Of a DNA stretch of 64,000 nucleotides, positions 26,468 to 35,292 are shown one piece after another. This stretch comes from Paenibacillus albidus. GTDB lineage: Bacteria > Bacillota > Bacilli > Paenibacillales > Paenibacillaceae. How positions within the stretch are numbered: the stretch's first letter is position 1; each line of letters opens with the position of its first letter. The notes below the pieces were generated by a model that worked only from the letters and a program-made list of their open reading frames with translations, did not search any database and was not told the origin of the DNA. Both the position numbers and the translations under genes were made by a program. The stretch spans positions 124,001-188,000 of the forward strand of contig NZ_BMKR01000003.1 in the NCBI RefSeq assembly GCF_014644435.1, written 5' to 3'.

Positions 26468-27016
26468 CTACAAAGATATGCTTTTTACGGTATTGCCTTC
26501 GAAATCCTTAACTGTAAATTTGGCGTCCACCAGAACGCCATAGGAATGCGGATTCCCTTCCTTTGGCAGCGAAATCGACCCGGGATTCAGCACATAAATG
26601 CCTTCTTTCTTATCGGCCACTGGCAGATGGGTGTGTCCCTGAATGAAGATATCGCCTTTTGTAAGCTGTGGCAGCCGCTCGATGCTGAAGCCATGCCCAT
26701 GGGTAGCATAAATCCGTCTGCCTCCATGCAGAAGCAGCGTATAATCGCCCATCATAGGGAACTGCAGCAGCATCTGATCCACTTCCGCATCACAATTACC
26801 GCGTACCGCAATAATCGGGTTAGTCTTGTTATAAGCGTTCAATCTGTCGGCAACCCCTTGCGGGTCATACCCCTCCGGGAGCGGGTTCCTCGGCCCGTGA
26901 TACATGAAATCCCCCAGTATGATGAGCTGAGAGGGCTGTTCCTCCTGCAATTGTTCCAAAGCCTTATCCAGCCAGTACAGTGATCCGTGAATATCGGAAA
27001 TAAACATCAGCTTCAT
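26468..27016 (-). CDS. YfcE-like metallophosphoesterase
   Basis: A 182-residue calcineurin-like phosphoesterase. Metal-binding motifs are complete: FISDIHGS, ILGDFMYHGPRNP, RGNCDAE, YATHGHG and IQGHTHLPV. The ATG at 27016 follows AAGGAGGGG. The GDxxYHGPRNPLPxGY segment is the hallmark of the YfcE phosphodiesterase subgroup, active on artificial phosphodiesters; the physiological substrate is unknown. Confidence 0.92.
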   Translation of the reverse strand: MKLMFISDIHGSLYWLDKALEQLQEEQPSQLIILGDFMYHGPRNPLPEGYDPQGVADRLNAYNKTNPIIAVRGNCDAEVDQMLLQFPMMGDYTLLLHGGRRIYATHGHGFSIERLPQLTKGDIFIQGHTHLPVADKKEGIYVLNPGSISLPKEGNPHSYGVLVDAKFTVKDFEGNTVKSISL

Positions 27017-27112
27017 GGCCTGTCGTCCCCTCCTTGATATGTATATCCATAAGTCGATTTTAATCTTTTTAGGTTCTTTCTCCAAATCAGTGGTTACCCT
27101 CCCTTTAACAAC

Positions 27113-27160
27113 GCAAACAGCGCTTCTCCGGGTAACGGGAAAAGCGCTGTTGTGCAGGAC
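27113..27160 (-). terminator. Possible terminator after gltD
   Basis: CAGCGCTT pairs with AAGCGCTG across a 13-base loop; the minus-strand downstream sequence is TTTGCGTTGTT, so the T tract is poor. Confidence 0.45.
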
Positions 27161-27208
27161 TACCTGCTATCGGAGTACCGTCTGGTCTGCTTTGTACAGC
27201 TGCCCGGT

Positions 27209-28693
27209 TCAGGGCAGATTCGATGAGCCCATCAGATAGCGGTCTACCTCGCGCGCAGCCTTACGGCCTTCATCGATTGCCCACACCACAAGACTCTGGC
27301 CGCGGCGCATATCGCCTGCCGTGAATACCCCTTCCACAGCGGTGGCCTGTACTCCGAACTCGGCTTTGGCATTCCCGCGTTCGTCGCGCTCCACCCCGAG
27401 CTGATCCAGAACCGTCTCTTCTGGCCCAGTGAAGCCCAATGCCAGCAAAACCAGCTGCGCCTTAATCACTTCCTCACTGCCCGGAACCTCAACGGGAACG
27501 ATCCGCCCCTGCTCATTCCGGGTCCATTCGATGCGGACCGTATGCAGCTCCTGAACCCGCCCATCTTCATCGCCGGCAAAACGTTGCGTCGATACCAGAT
27601 AGCGGCGCGGATCTTCCTGATATAAGGAAGCAGCTTCCTCCTGGCCGTAATCAACTTTGAGTACCTTTGGCCATTCCGGCCAAGGATTGCCCTGATCCCG
27701 GGTTAGCGGAGCCTGCGGCATAATCTCAAGCTGGGTCACACTGTGACAGCCATGCCGGATCGATGTGGCCACACAGTCCGTGCCAGTATCACCGCCCCCG
27801 ATAACCACCACATCCTTGCCAGCAGCCGACAGATACTGTCCGTCAGCCAGATTGGAGTCCATGAGGCTTTTGGTATTCATCGTCAGAAATTCCATCGCCT
27901 GATGAATGCCTGACAGTTCGCGCCCCTCCACGGGCAGCTCCCGGGCCCGCGTAGACCCGCCGCACAGAACAACCGCGTCATGTTCCGCCTTCAGCTGGGA
28001 GGAAGGGATATCTGTCCCGATCTCCGTTCGGGTTACAAATGTTACCCCTTCCGCAGCAAGCAGATCAACCCGGCGCTGGACTGTGCTTTTATCCAGCTTC
28101 ATGTTCGGGATACCATAAGTCAACAGACCGCCGATCCGGTCGGCACGTTCATACACGGTTACGCTGTGGCCAGCCTTGTTCAGTTGGGCCGCACAGGCTA
28201 GCCCTGCAGGACCAGAACCCACTACGGCGATTTTTTTGCCGGTACGCACAAGCGGGGGCTCAGGAACAATCCAGCCCTCGGCAAAACCTCTGTCCACAAT
28301 CGCCTTTTCAATCGATTTAATCGTTACCGGCTTGCCATGCAAGCCAACAGTACAGGCTCCCTCGCAGGGTGCCGGACACACACGCCCTGTAAATTCAGGG
28401 AAGTTATTGGTCTTGTGCAGACGGCGGAGTGCAACCTCCCAATTGCCCCGGTAGACCATATCATTCCATTCCGGAATCAGGTTGTGCAGGGGACAGCCGG
28501 AGGCCATCCCGGACAACAGGCGTCCTACATGGCAGAACGGCGTTCCACAATCCATACAGCGTGCACCCTGTTCCTGCAGCTTCTCTTCCTCCATCTGCAG
28601 CGCGAATTCATTCCAGTGCCTAATCCGCATCAAAGGTTCACACTCTGATGGTGTCTGCCGCGGATATTCTAAAAAACCTGTTGCCTTTCCCAT
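27209..28693 (-). CDS. gltD: Glutamate synthase (NADPH) small subunit
   Basis: A 494-residue iron-sulfur flavoprotein that feeds electrons from NADPH to the large subunit during glutamate synthesis. N-terminal cysteine clusters [13 protein letters not shown] and [14 protein letters not shown] bind the 4Fe-4S centres; the FAD loop is [16 protein letters not shown] and the NADPH loop is [17 protein letters not shown]; the C-terminal FAD contact is [22 protein letters not shown] at 28693 has GGAGG eight bases upstream; a longer frame has no signals. The large subunit gene is not in the window, which is unusual because the two are often adjacent. Confidence 0.94.
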   Translation of the reverse strand: MGKATGFLEYPRQTPSECEPLMRIRHWNEFALQMEEEKLQEQGARCMDCGTPFCHVGRLLSGMASGCPLHNLIPEWNDMVYRGNWEVALRRLHKTNNFPEFTGRVCPAPCEGACTVGLHGKPVTIKSIEKAIVDRGFAEGWIVPEPPLVRTGKKIAVVGSGPAGLACAAQLNKAGHSVTVYERADRIGGLLTYGIPNMKLDKSTVQRRVDLLAAEGVTFVTRTEIGTDIPSSQLKAEHDAVVLCGGSTRARELPVEGRELSGIHQAMEFLTMNTKSLMDSNLADGQYLSAAGKDVVVIGGGDTGTDCVATSIRHGCHSVTQLEIMPQAPLTRDQGNPWPEWPKVLKVDYGQEEAASLYQEDPRRYLVSTQRFAGDEDGRVQELHTVRIEWTRNEQGRIVPVEVPGSEEVIKAQLVLLALGFTGPEETVLDQLGVERDERGNAKAEFGVQATAVEGVFTAGDMRRGQSLVVWAIDEGRKAAREVDRYLMGSSNLP

Positions 28694-29068
28694 ACGCTCA
28701 TCCTCCGAGTCTTTCTGATCGCTGCCGAACAGCAATAATTGATATGTCACTGTAAAGCGACAAAGTGAGTAAATGCAGCAAGGCGACTTCCCCCTTACAA
28801 CACCCCTCTATACATAATATGCAGGCTAGAAATGCCTTCATATTAACACCTGTTTTTACCGCCCGAACATGAGCAATGTCACCTTTTTTCGCAAAAATAA
28901 ACAGGATTATTGCTGTAGTGGCAACTCAATATCCTTTTATTTAATTAATTAGAAATTAATTCATAATTAGGACTTGTTTAGTTTATCGACCACTGTTATA
29001 TTTTGTATAATAATACACATTGGCGTATCCTTTGTTGATGAATGCCAAGTGAGAAAGGTGGCGATCAT

Positions 29069-30457
29069 TTGGAACCTGCACCCACGATTCTGGCTGAGCT
29101 TGGACATTACTTAAAGGAAGAAGCTTTGACGATCACACAATTTGCTGAGCGGTCTGGCCTTCATTCAGGAACACTTAGCAACGTAATACATGGGCTCCGT
29201 CCCATTGCAATGCAGCAGCTTGACCGTATCACAGAAGCCATGGGTCTTGCGGAGGGTTACTTCTATGACTTATATATAGATAATTACATAATTGAAGGAT
29301 CTCCCGATTGGCGGCGGATTGGACCGCTCCTGCACCGGTGCGCGGAACTGGACAAGCTGGACGCCATTCAGCGCATTGTTGGGCATATTATGGACAATCT
29401 GATGTACTTGCCCTTACTGTTCAATACGGCAGAAGAATTATTTATTAAGGGACACTACACGGCTGCCTCTATACTCTACAAGATAGTAGCCGAAGGAGAG
29501 AAGTCCCAGCATTCCGAGCGTTTGGCGTTATGCCAATACCGATTGTTCACACTCAGTTTATGCGATGACCAAAATGTCAATCTGCTGGCCGCAGTTCACT
29601 TTGAGCCTTATGTAGAGCGTCTGGATGAAGCTTATCAGTTAGACGCGCTTAATGAACTCATAAATGCGAACGGTTCAATTCAACGATGGGATAAGGTAGA
29701 ACAACTGGCTGAGAAAATGGGTCACAAAGCTTCAATATACTACGAAACAAACAGCATTAAAGACGGATTTTCAGAAAAACTAAAGAAGCCGCTCATCTTC
29801 TACATACTTTATGCTTATTTAGCACGAGCAAATGCTTGGCGTGAGAATGGAAATTATGAAAAAGCTTTATATTATGTATCTTTATATGCTGAAAACAGTT
29901 GGATTAAAGAACCCAGTGATATAGAAAAAGGCGTGATCAATCAATTTAGCCAATGGGCTGAGGCCAACCGATACATGTATCAGCTTTTAAATGGTAACGT
30001 CGAAATACTGCCAGATTACGTAGATTATATTGCAGCGAGAGAAAATGAAATCTTCCCGGGTTTGTGTAAAATTATCCTTGCTGCAAACAAATACAATATC
30101 AATGTAGATGATATTCTCGAGCTCTTTGACGACTATTTGGGTTTCAAATGGATGCAAAATCAGATTGGAAGGATCAGTCACCAAGTAACCGCAGAACGCT
30201 ACACACGTTTACTGGCTGAATTGGGAATCTATTATCTAAACGCTAAGATATTTGACAAGGGTATTTCCTTAGTTCTGGAAAGTTTGGAATCATCTATTAA
30301 AATAAATTCTGACAGTGCTATGCTAAGATGTATAGGATTGTATGAGCAGTTTCGTGAATATGCATCTGACCAGGCACAGAAAAAATACAAAATTCTAATC
30401 AGAGAGGTGCAAACATTAAATGAAAAGAAAATTGGTTTTTCTACTCACTATTTGTAG
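29069..30457 (+). CDS. HTH regulator with TPR-like domain, probable peptide-pheromone receptor
   Basis: A 462-residue regulator. The TTG at 29069 is preferred because AAAGGTGG lies seven bases upstream. Residues about 1-60 form an XRE-type helix-turn-helix (LTITQFAERSGLHSGTLSNV, then IHGLRPIAM). The remaining 400 residues are helical repeats (for example EELFIKGHYTAASILYKIVA and EKALYYVSLYAE) as in RRNPP peptide receptors such as PlcR, NprR and AimR. The gene end overlaps the start of an exported-peptide gene by 38 bp, just as those receptors adjoin their signalling peptide genes. Lower G+C towards its 3' end suggests faster evolution or transfer. Targets unknown. Confidence 0.8.
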   Translation: MEPAPTILAELGHYLKEEALTITQFAERSGLHSGTLSNVIHGLRPIAMQQLDRITEAMGLAEGYFYDLYIDNYIIEGSPDWRRIGPLLHRCAELDKLDAIQRIVGHIMDNLMYLPLLFNTAEELFIKGHYTAASILYKIVAEGEKSQHSERLALCQYRLFTLSLCDDQNVNLLAAVHFEPYVERLDEAYQLDALNELINANGSIQRWDKVEQLAEKMGHKASIYYETNSIKDGFSEKLKKPLIFYILYAYLARANAWRENGNYEKALYYVSLYAENSWIKEPSDIEKGVINQFSQWAEANRYMYQLLNGNVEILPDYVDYIAARENEIFPGLCKIILAANKYNINVDDILELFDDYLGFKWMQNQIGRISHQVTAERYTRLLAELGIYYLNAKIFDKGISLVLESLESSIKINSDSAMLRCIGLYEQFREYASDQAQKKYKILIREVQTLNEKKIGFSTHYL

Positions 30458-30563
30458 TGTTTTAGTTTCTATTGTTGCTACCATCGCGCCAAATATCTCC
30501 TACACCAGCAATAATGCAACTTATACATCAGTTCGCCCCTTTGATCATGGTTTTGGATCCTAA
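30420..30563 (+). CDS. 47-residue exported peptide, probable pheromone precursor
   Basis: ATG at 30420, AGAGGTG about ten bases upstream, overlapping the end of the regulator gene in another frame. The product begins MKRKLVFLLTICSVLVSIVA, a basic N-terminus and hydrophobic helix of a Sec signal, and continues with a polar tail NISYTSNNATYTSVRP then FDHGFGS. This is the size and layout of Phr/PapR/AimP-type precursors, whose processed C-terminal 5-10 residues are re-imported. Followed at once by a strong terminator, so regulator and peptide share one transcript end. The exact mature peptide is not known. Confidence 0.75.
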   Translation: MKRKLVFLLTICSVLVSIVATIAPNISYTSNNATYTSVRPFDHGFGS

Positions 30564-30580
30564 TAGAATAAACAAGTTCA

Positions 30581-30611
30581 AGAGCCGCGCTTTCCGCGGC
30601 TCATTTTTTTT
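30581..30611 (+). terminator. Intrinsic terminator of the receptor-peptide pair
   Basis: GAGCCGCG-CTTTC-CGCGGCTC (8-bp perfect stem) followed by ATTTTTTTT. Confidence 0.93.
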
Positions 30612-30770
30612 GCTCTTCAGTAATAGCGTAAGTAATCAAAGTCGGCACAAAGCTTATTCTCTAATATTAAGGGCTGCTTTTCTCGCAGATTTTTTTGTTC
30701 CCGCAGAATATTCAATACCCTATTTTTTGTCACTTTGTTCTAAAATATTACACAAAGGAGGTTGTGCGCC

Positions 30771-30944
30771 ATGTCGTATAATCAGGCTGCAACTCTGCTT
30801 CGTGTGGAGAAAGCCAGGCAGCAGTTGTACCGGACCCAGCAAAGATACGGATTACTTACCCACCCCAAGGTCATCGAACAGTCTGTGAAACTGGATGAGC
30901 TTTTAAATCAATACACAATCAATCGGCCATTGCCATTCTACTGA
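30771..30944 (+). CDS. Spo0E-family aspartyl-phosphate phosphatase
   Basis: A 57-residue helical protein starting with ATG nine bases after AAAGGAGG. The frame LLRVEKARQQLYRTQQRYG, then HPKVIEQSVKLDELLNQY, matches the Spo0E family; the signature SQxLD is here SVKLD. Such proteins dephosphorylate Spo0A and delay sporulation. The second position of the signature is V instead of Q, so activity should be checked. It follows the pheromone pair by about 160 bp and may be under separate control. Confidence 0.78.
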   Translation: MSYNQAATLLRVEKARQQLYRTQQRYGLLTHPKVIEQSVKLDELLNQYTINRPLPFY

Positions 30945-30978
30945 ATTTCATCACACATATCCACGAGGAGGTCCTTCT

Positions 30979-31131
30979 ATGCTCGCTCCGCTGTTGACAG
31001 CGCTGGATTCAGATCAATTGCTTCTGATTTTGTTCTTCCTGGGCATTAATTTGGGCAGTGTCATTTGGATCTGCCGCCATGAATCCAGGGTGAAACCTGA
31101 TCCGCACAGCAAAGACAGACGCAGTACCTGA
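30979..31131 (+). CDS. 50-residue single-pass membrane protein
   Basis: ATG at 30979 with GAGGAGG eight bases upstream. The product has one hydrophobic helix (LLLILFFLGINLGSVIW) flanked by a basic tail RHESRVKPDPHSKDRRST. No recognised family. It follows the Spo0E-like gene by 34 bp and is probably co-transcribed. Confidence 0.6.
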   Translation: MLAPLLTALDSDQLLLILFFLGINLGSVIWICRHESRVKPDPHSKDRRST

Positions 31132-31143
31132 AGTACAGCGTCT
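31117..31143. terminator. Hairpin between convergent genes
   Basis: AGACGCAGTAC and GTACAGCGTCT pair around CTGAA at the end of the 50-residue gene. There is no T tract on the plus strand, so terminator function is doubtful. Confidence 0.3.
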
Positions 31144-31173
31144 GCCCAAGCCGGAAATACTATCGCAGAAAGG

Positions 31174-32142
31174 CTATGAATTGTTTTTTACCTTGAGAAT
31201 ATTGTAGACGGCGCTGAACATCCCGAACAAAATGCCGGTAATCGGGAAGACGATCCAGTTGATCTGCCACTGCTGAAACATCAGTCCACTGATTAAAAAG
31301 ATGCAGGTAGCCAGCGGCCAGACGATAGCAGCAACAGCTCCAATCACCCGGTCCTCCTCTTTTTTCGCCTTGGTGACTTCTTTTGTGGTCAGCAGTATAG
31401 TGTAGCTCTCGCGGATCTGGCCGTAATAGACCAGCAGGAATACGGCTAGGGCAACAACAAGCAGCATGATCGCCGCACCATACGTAGATACATTTCCATC
31501 AAACGCCGAACCGACGAACATCCCAATCGGTGATAGTACACACAGACCTACACCCATAATAAGCGATAAGGTATAGGTGGGCGCAAAAGCCTTTTGCTTT
31601 TGCTGGAGGTACGACTTTAACTGATAAGTCAACTGAAAACCATCCTGCAAATGTTTGTACGGCTCCATCTTCATCCCGCTGTAAATGAACATTCCGATGG
31701 CAGGCACAATCAGAACGGTTAAGGAAATGATCCCTAGCATGCTGCCGAAGTCCTCCGATACCCCCAGCGACCCTTCCTCTGCAAGCGTAGTAAACAGGAT
31801 CAGCAGCGCCGTCCCTATCAGACACAGCGCCACTCCAAAGCCGATGAGAAGACCTGTTCTTTTTTTGGCGGCAACGAAACCCTCGGCTTCATCCTCACTG
31901 AGAAAGGGCAGCAATTCTTCTCCGTAATTCTGGCCGATTCCAAGTTCACTGATTAATTCATCAATGTTGCCAAACTCTGAAATTACAATCCCCACCGCTT
32001 CATTCTCCGTTTTCCCGTCATTCTTCAGTTCATAATATTTCTCCTCCATACTGGCGAGCAGGTCCTGCTTGAGCTTCAACATCTGGCTTGTTCTGGGCAA
32101 GGCCGCAAACATATTATTCAGATAACCGATTATCGTTTCCAT
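31174..32142 (-). CDS. Membrane protein with permease-prefix domain
   Basis: A 322-residue protein. Residues about 1-70 form the helical prefix domain seen before DUF1700/permease-type proteins (RTSQMLKLKQDLLASMEEKY, then LKNDGKTENEAVG and SEFGNIDELISELG). Six hydrophobic segments follow between residues 95 and 315. It begins 6 bp after the PadR gene, with AAGGAG overlapping the padR end. PadR-linked proteins of this type are thought to sit in membrane-stress operons; no defined activity. Confidence 0.78.
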   Translation of the reverse strand: METIIGYLNNMFAALPRTSQMLKLKQDLLASMEEKYYELKNDGKTENEAVGIVISEFGNIDELISELGIGQNYGEELLPFLSEDEAEGFVAAKKRTGLLIGFGVALCLIGTALLILFTTLAEEGSLGVSEDFGSMLGIISLTVLIVPAIGMFIYSGMKMEPYKHLQDGFQLTYQLKSYLQQKQKAFAPTYTLSLIMGVGLCVLSPIGMFVGSAFDGNVSTYGAAIMLLVVALAVFLLVYYGQIRESYTILLTTKEVTKAKKEEDRVIGAVAAIVWPLATCIFLISGLMFQQWQINWIVFPITGILFGMFSAVYNILKVKNNS

Positions 32143-32148
32143 GCTTGA

Positions 32149-32478
32149 TCACAGCTCCTTAATAAATTTGTTTACGACCTCTTGTGTAACTTGCCATTCG
32201 GCGCATTTCTCCCGGTAGTACATCAGCCCCTCAGGGGTGATGCGGTAATACGTCCGCCGCTTACCGAAGCTCTCCTCCTCCTTGAAAAAAGAATGAATAT
32301 ACCCGTTCTTCTCCAGTCTCGTAAAAGCGGAGTAGAGCGTAGTCTCTTTCATGATGTATTTCTCCTCGGAGAGGGTTCTTATATTCTTGGAGATCTCGTA
32401 CCCGTAGGAATCCCTTTCCAGCAGCATATATAGAATGAGTGTGTCATTGTAACCCCGGATAACATCACTGCTAATCAA
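32149..32478 (-). CDS. PadR-family transcriptional regulator
   Basis: A 109-residue winged-helix repressor: LILYMLLERDSYGYEISKNI, KETTLYSAFTRLEKNGYI, and the wing with RRTYYRITPEG are all in the PadR pattern. Start is TTG, seven bases after AAAGGAGG. Its own promoter region contains a long palindrome, which suggests autoregulation together with the membrane protein behind it. Confidence 0.9.
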   Translation of the reverse strand: MISSDVIRGYNDTLILYMLLERDSYGYEISKNIRTLSEEKYIMKETTLYSAFTRLEKNGYIHSFFKEEESFGKRRTYYRITPEGLMYYREKCAEWQVTQEVVNKFIKEL

Positions 32479-32491
32479 CGGCTGTCCTCCT

Positions 32492-32568
32492 TTACTACAT
32501 CTGTCGTACTACATCTGTCGTAGTAATTGCATTGTAGCACAGTTACTACGACAGGTGAAGTAGTTTTC
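32492..32568. promoter_or_regulatory. PadR operator region: 12-bp palindrome and direct repeat
   Basis: CTGTCGTAGTAA (32515-32526) and TTACTACGACAG (32543-32554) are perfect inverted copies 16 bp apart. A direct repeat ACTACATCTGTCGT also occurs twice at 32494-32521. The site lies directly upstream of the padR start, where a repressor would act. Confidence 0.7.
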
Positions 32569-32582
32569 AGGAATTTGGGCAA

Positions 32583-32628
32583 AATAAAAAAGCGGACCTG
32601 CTCCATTAAAGGAGCAGTGCCCGCTTTC
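32583..32628 (-). terminator. Intrinsic terminator of the pullulanase gene
   Basis: On the minus strand GCGGGCACTGCTCC pairs with GGAGCAGGTCCGC (one bulge) and is followed by TTTTTTATTTT. Confidence 0.9.
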
Positions 32629-32639
32629 AGTTATATAAG

Positions 32640-34595
32640 CTATTGTATAGCCAGGATAGCCATCCCGATCCCGTCTACTGCCAGCCTGCTGCCCGTAAGC
32701 TTCGCTGCGGGCTTGTCGCCAATAAGCAGGCTCCATTTTCCCAAAAGCGGCAGGTCTACTACAGCTCCCTGCGGATTGGAATTATACAGAACAAAGAGAT
32801 GCTGCGCCGCATCATCGCCCGCATGATGGCGGAGAGTATAAGCCAGCGTGCCCGCCGGCGACTTCTCAAACACCAGATGCTTCCGGATGGCTTCCGCACT
32901 CCGCAGCCTGAAGGCCGGATGGGCTTTGCGCAGCGCTATCAGCTGCTTGATATAAGCCACATCGCCTTGATGGGCAGCACATCGTTCCCAATCGAGCCAG
33001 TTAATCTCCACCGGCGATTTGAAGCTGTTCTCCACGCCGTCCTTTGTACGTATAAACTCCTGGCCTGCATGGAGGAAAGGAATCCCCTGGCTGGTCAGCA
33101 CGAGCGCCGAAGCAAGTCTGTGCATGGCACGGCGGTTCTGATTACTCTCTCCTTCGGTGGACAACATGATCTTATCCCAGAGCGTATGATTGTCATGGCA
33201 TTCCACAAAGTTGACGTTTTGTTGCGGCTCGTCCGCAAATTGACGGATCTCCCGGCTATAGGCAATTCCTCCGGCTATCCCGCGCTTCACCGCCAGCTCC
33301 AGCCCGGATTGGCCGCTGATAAATCCGGTCAACTCATGCCCGAATATATTTCCTTTGACCGCATCCCTGAACCCGTCGTTAAAATGCCCGATCCCGGGCA
33401 ACAATCCCGCATTATCCAGACTCGCAAGCTGTTCAGCCGGCAGTTCCGTGTCCATTACCCAACCTTCGCCAATCATCAGGAGAGTCGGATCCAGCTCATC
33501 CAGACGGCGCCTGATTTCGTTCATCGTTCCGATGTCGATCAGCCCCATCAAATCAAAGCGGAAGCCGTCAATGTGGTACTCCTTGGCCCAATACAGTACG
33601 GACTCCACGATGAAACGTGTCATCATCACACGTTCGGTAGCCACATCGTTCCCGCAGCCGCTGCCGTTGGATAGACTGCCATCGGGCCGATGCCGCAGGT
33701 AATAGCCGGGAACCAGCTTGGACAGATTGGCGCGGTAACCATCGTATACATGATTGTACACCACATCCATAATCACTCGCAGTCCACGGTCATGCAGCGA
33801 CTGGATCATCGTCTTCAGCTCCTTGATCCGTAACCCTGGTACGTAAGGGTCCGTGGCATAGGAGCCTTCGGGAGTATTATAATTCTTGGGATCATATCCC
33901 CAATTGTAATGGGGCTGATCCAGTCTGGTCTCATCCACACTTTCCGTGGAGTAATCATTGACAGGCAGCAGCTGTACATGGGTTACCCCAAGATCTGCAA
34001 TATGATCCAAACCTGTGGGGATGCCGCCCGGCCCACGTGTCCCTTCCTCGGCAAGGCCCAGATATTGCCCTTTATGGACAATACCGCTCTGCGGGTGGAT
34101 GGACAGATCGCGAAGATGCAGCTCGTAAATCACCGCATCTACAGGATCACCGAGCGGCGGCTTATCCGTAGTCCATCGCTGCGGGTTGGTCTTCTCCATG
34201 TCTAGAATGGCTCCCCGGTCGCCGTTGATGCCCACAGCTCTGGCGTATGGATCGGCCGCTTCATTCCACTGTTCTTCAATACGCACCCGGTATGTATAGA
34301 ATTTCCCCGCCAAGTCGCCCTTTACGGTAAGCCGCCAGGTTCCCCTGACCTCCCGGTTCATAGGCAGCCTTTGCGCAGCCTCACCCTGCCAAGAATCGTA
34401 CAGAACCAGCTCTGCCTCCTGGGAAGTGGGTGCCCATAAGCAGAATTCAGAGTAGCCGGGTCTGTAAGTAAGTCCAAGATCCGTTCCATCGTAGCTGAAC
34501 AAATCATCGAATTCGTGATCAAATACAGAGATGCCATTCGTAGAAGCAAGGTCTCCGTAATGAACCGGCTCTTTCATTTCCCTTTGTACGGACAC
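32640..34595 (-). CDS. pulA: Type I pullulanase
   Basis: A 651-residue glycoside hydrolase family 13 debranching enzyme acting on alpha-1,6 bonds of pullulan and branched dextrins. A CBM48-like N-terminal domain (about 30-130) precedes the catalytic barrel. Pullulanase marker YNWGYDPKNYN is present, with DVVYNHV, the nucleophile D in GFRFDLMG, the acid E in LMIGEGW and the transition-state residues in FVECHDNHTLWD. No signal peptide, so the enzyme is cytoplasmic, as AmyX is in Bacillus. Start is GTG, nine bases after AAAGGAGA. Monocistronic with its own terminator. Confidence 0.93.
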   Translation of the reverse strand: MSVQREMKEPVHYGDLASTNGISVFDHEFDDLFSYDGTDLGLTYRPGYSEFCLWAPTSQEAELVLYDSWQGEAAQRLPMNREVRGTWRLTVKGDLAGKFYTYRVRIEEQWNEAADPYARAVGINGDRGAILDMEKTNPQRWTTDKPPLGDPVDAVIYELHLRDLSIHPQSGIVHKGQYLGLAEEGTRGPGGIPTGLDHIADLGVTHVQLLPVNDYSTESVDETRLDQPHYNWGYDPKNYNTPEGSYATDPYVPGLRIKELKTMIQSLHDRGLRVIMDVVYNHVYDGYRANLSKLVPGYYLRHRPDGSLSNGSGCGNDVATERVMMTRFIVESVLYWAKEYHIDGFRFDLMGLIDIGTMNEIRRRLDELDPTLLMIGEGWVMDTELPAEQLASLDNAGLLPGIGHFNDGFRDAVKGNIFGHELTGFISGQSGLELAVKRGIAGGIAYSREIRQFADEPQQNVNFVECHDNHTLWDKIMLSTEGESNQNRRAMHRLASALVLTSQGIPFLHAGQEFIRTKDGVENSFKSPVEINWLDWERCAAHQGDVAYIKQLIALRKAHPAFRLRSAEAIRKHLVFEKSPAGTLAYTLRHHAGDDAAQHLFVLYNSNPQGAVVDLPLLGKWSLLIGDKPAAKLTGSRLAVDGIGMAILAIQ

Positions 34596-34680
34596 AGCAA
34601 TCCATCTCCTTTACCTTGGAATAAATCTCCTCTTGACTGGATATTATAGTATGATTGTCGTGCCAGTGCAAACGTTTGAA

Positions 34681-35292
34681 TTAAATTTTTATATTCACAG
34701 CTACCATCGTCATAATTTCTTGATTGGATTCATAATCGATTAGGCGTTCTTGCCCCCGGGCAAAGCTGCCGTCTCTATACCGCACCCCGTTGTCATGAAC
34801 AATCAGGACTGGCCCAAAACCGCCCGCAGGCTCTTCATAACCCATCCCCATAACCCAGTGATAATCGTAGGCATACCTTCCCCGCCAGCGAAAATGAAAC
34901 CATTTATCGAACTTGACCGCTACCGGGCGGCCTGCATCAATCTCGGCCTTATACTGGGCTATATCCGTTAAGGTTCTGATCGAAAGCCTGCCTCGCAGCT
35001 CTTCAAGCGGCAAAGACTCTGCCAGATAAGCCTTGAGCCCTTTGGTAAAGCCGTGCACGCTCATTCCCCACGGCCTTCCGCCGTGATGCCTGTAGATATG
35101 ATTGATGTGAGCCGCTCTGGAACCAAAAGCCTTCTTCCCGCGAACCTGCCGTACTCCCTGTCTGCTGTTCCAGTACTCCGTCAGCGCAGCCATCGTCGCG
35201 GGTCCGCAAGCGGAGCCGGGCGATTCCACCCCTTCCTCCCACTGCGTATACGGCTCAATCGCCAGCCTGCGGCGGACCTGTTCCCTCTTCAT
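34681..35292 (-). CDS. C39-like papain-fold peptidase family protein
   Basis: A 203-residue protein that matches the peptidase C39-like family by motif: the putative nucleophile lies in SACGPATMAALTEYW, the histidine in DYHWVMGMGYEEP and the third residue in LIVHDNGVRYRDG. No signal peptide or membrane helix is visible, so the protein should be cytoplasmic. Its start overlaps the end of the hybrid kinase by ATGA, so the two are co-translated. Target unknown; the tie to a sensor kinase suggests a signalling output, or proteolysis of a partner. Confidence 0.72.
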   Translation of the reverse strand: MKREQVRRRLAIEPYTQWEEGVESPGSACGPATMAALTEYWNSRQGVRQVRGKKAFGSRAAHINHIYRHHGGRPWGMSVHGFTKGLKAYLAESLPLEELRGRLSIRTLTDIAQYKAEIDAGRPVAVKFDKWFHFRWRGRYAYDYHWVMGMGYEEPAGGFGPVLIVHDNGVRYRDGSFARGQERLIDYESNQEIMTMVAVNIKI

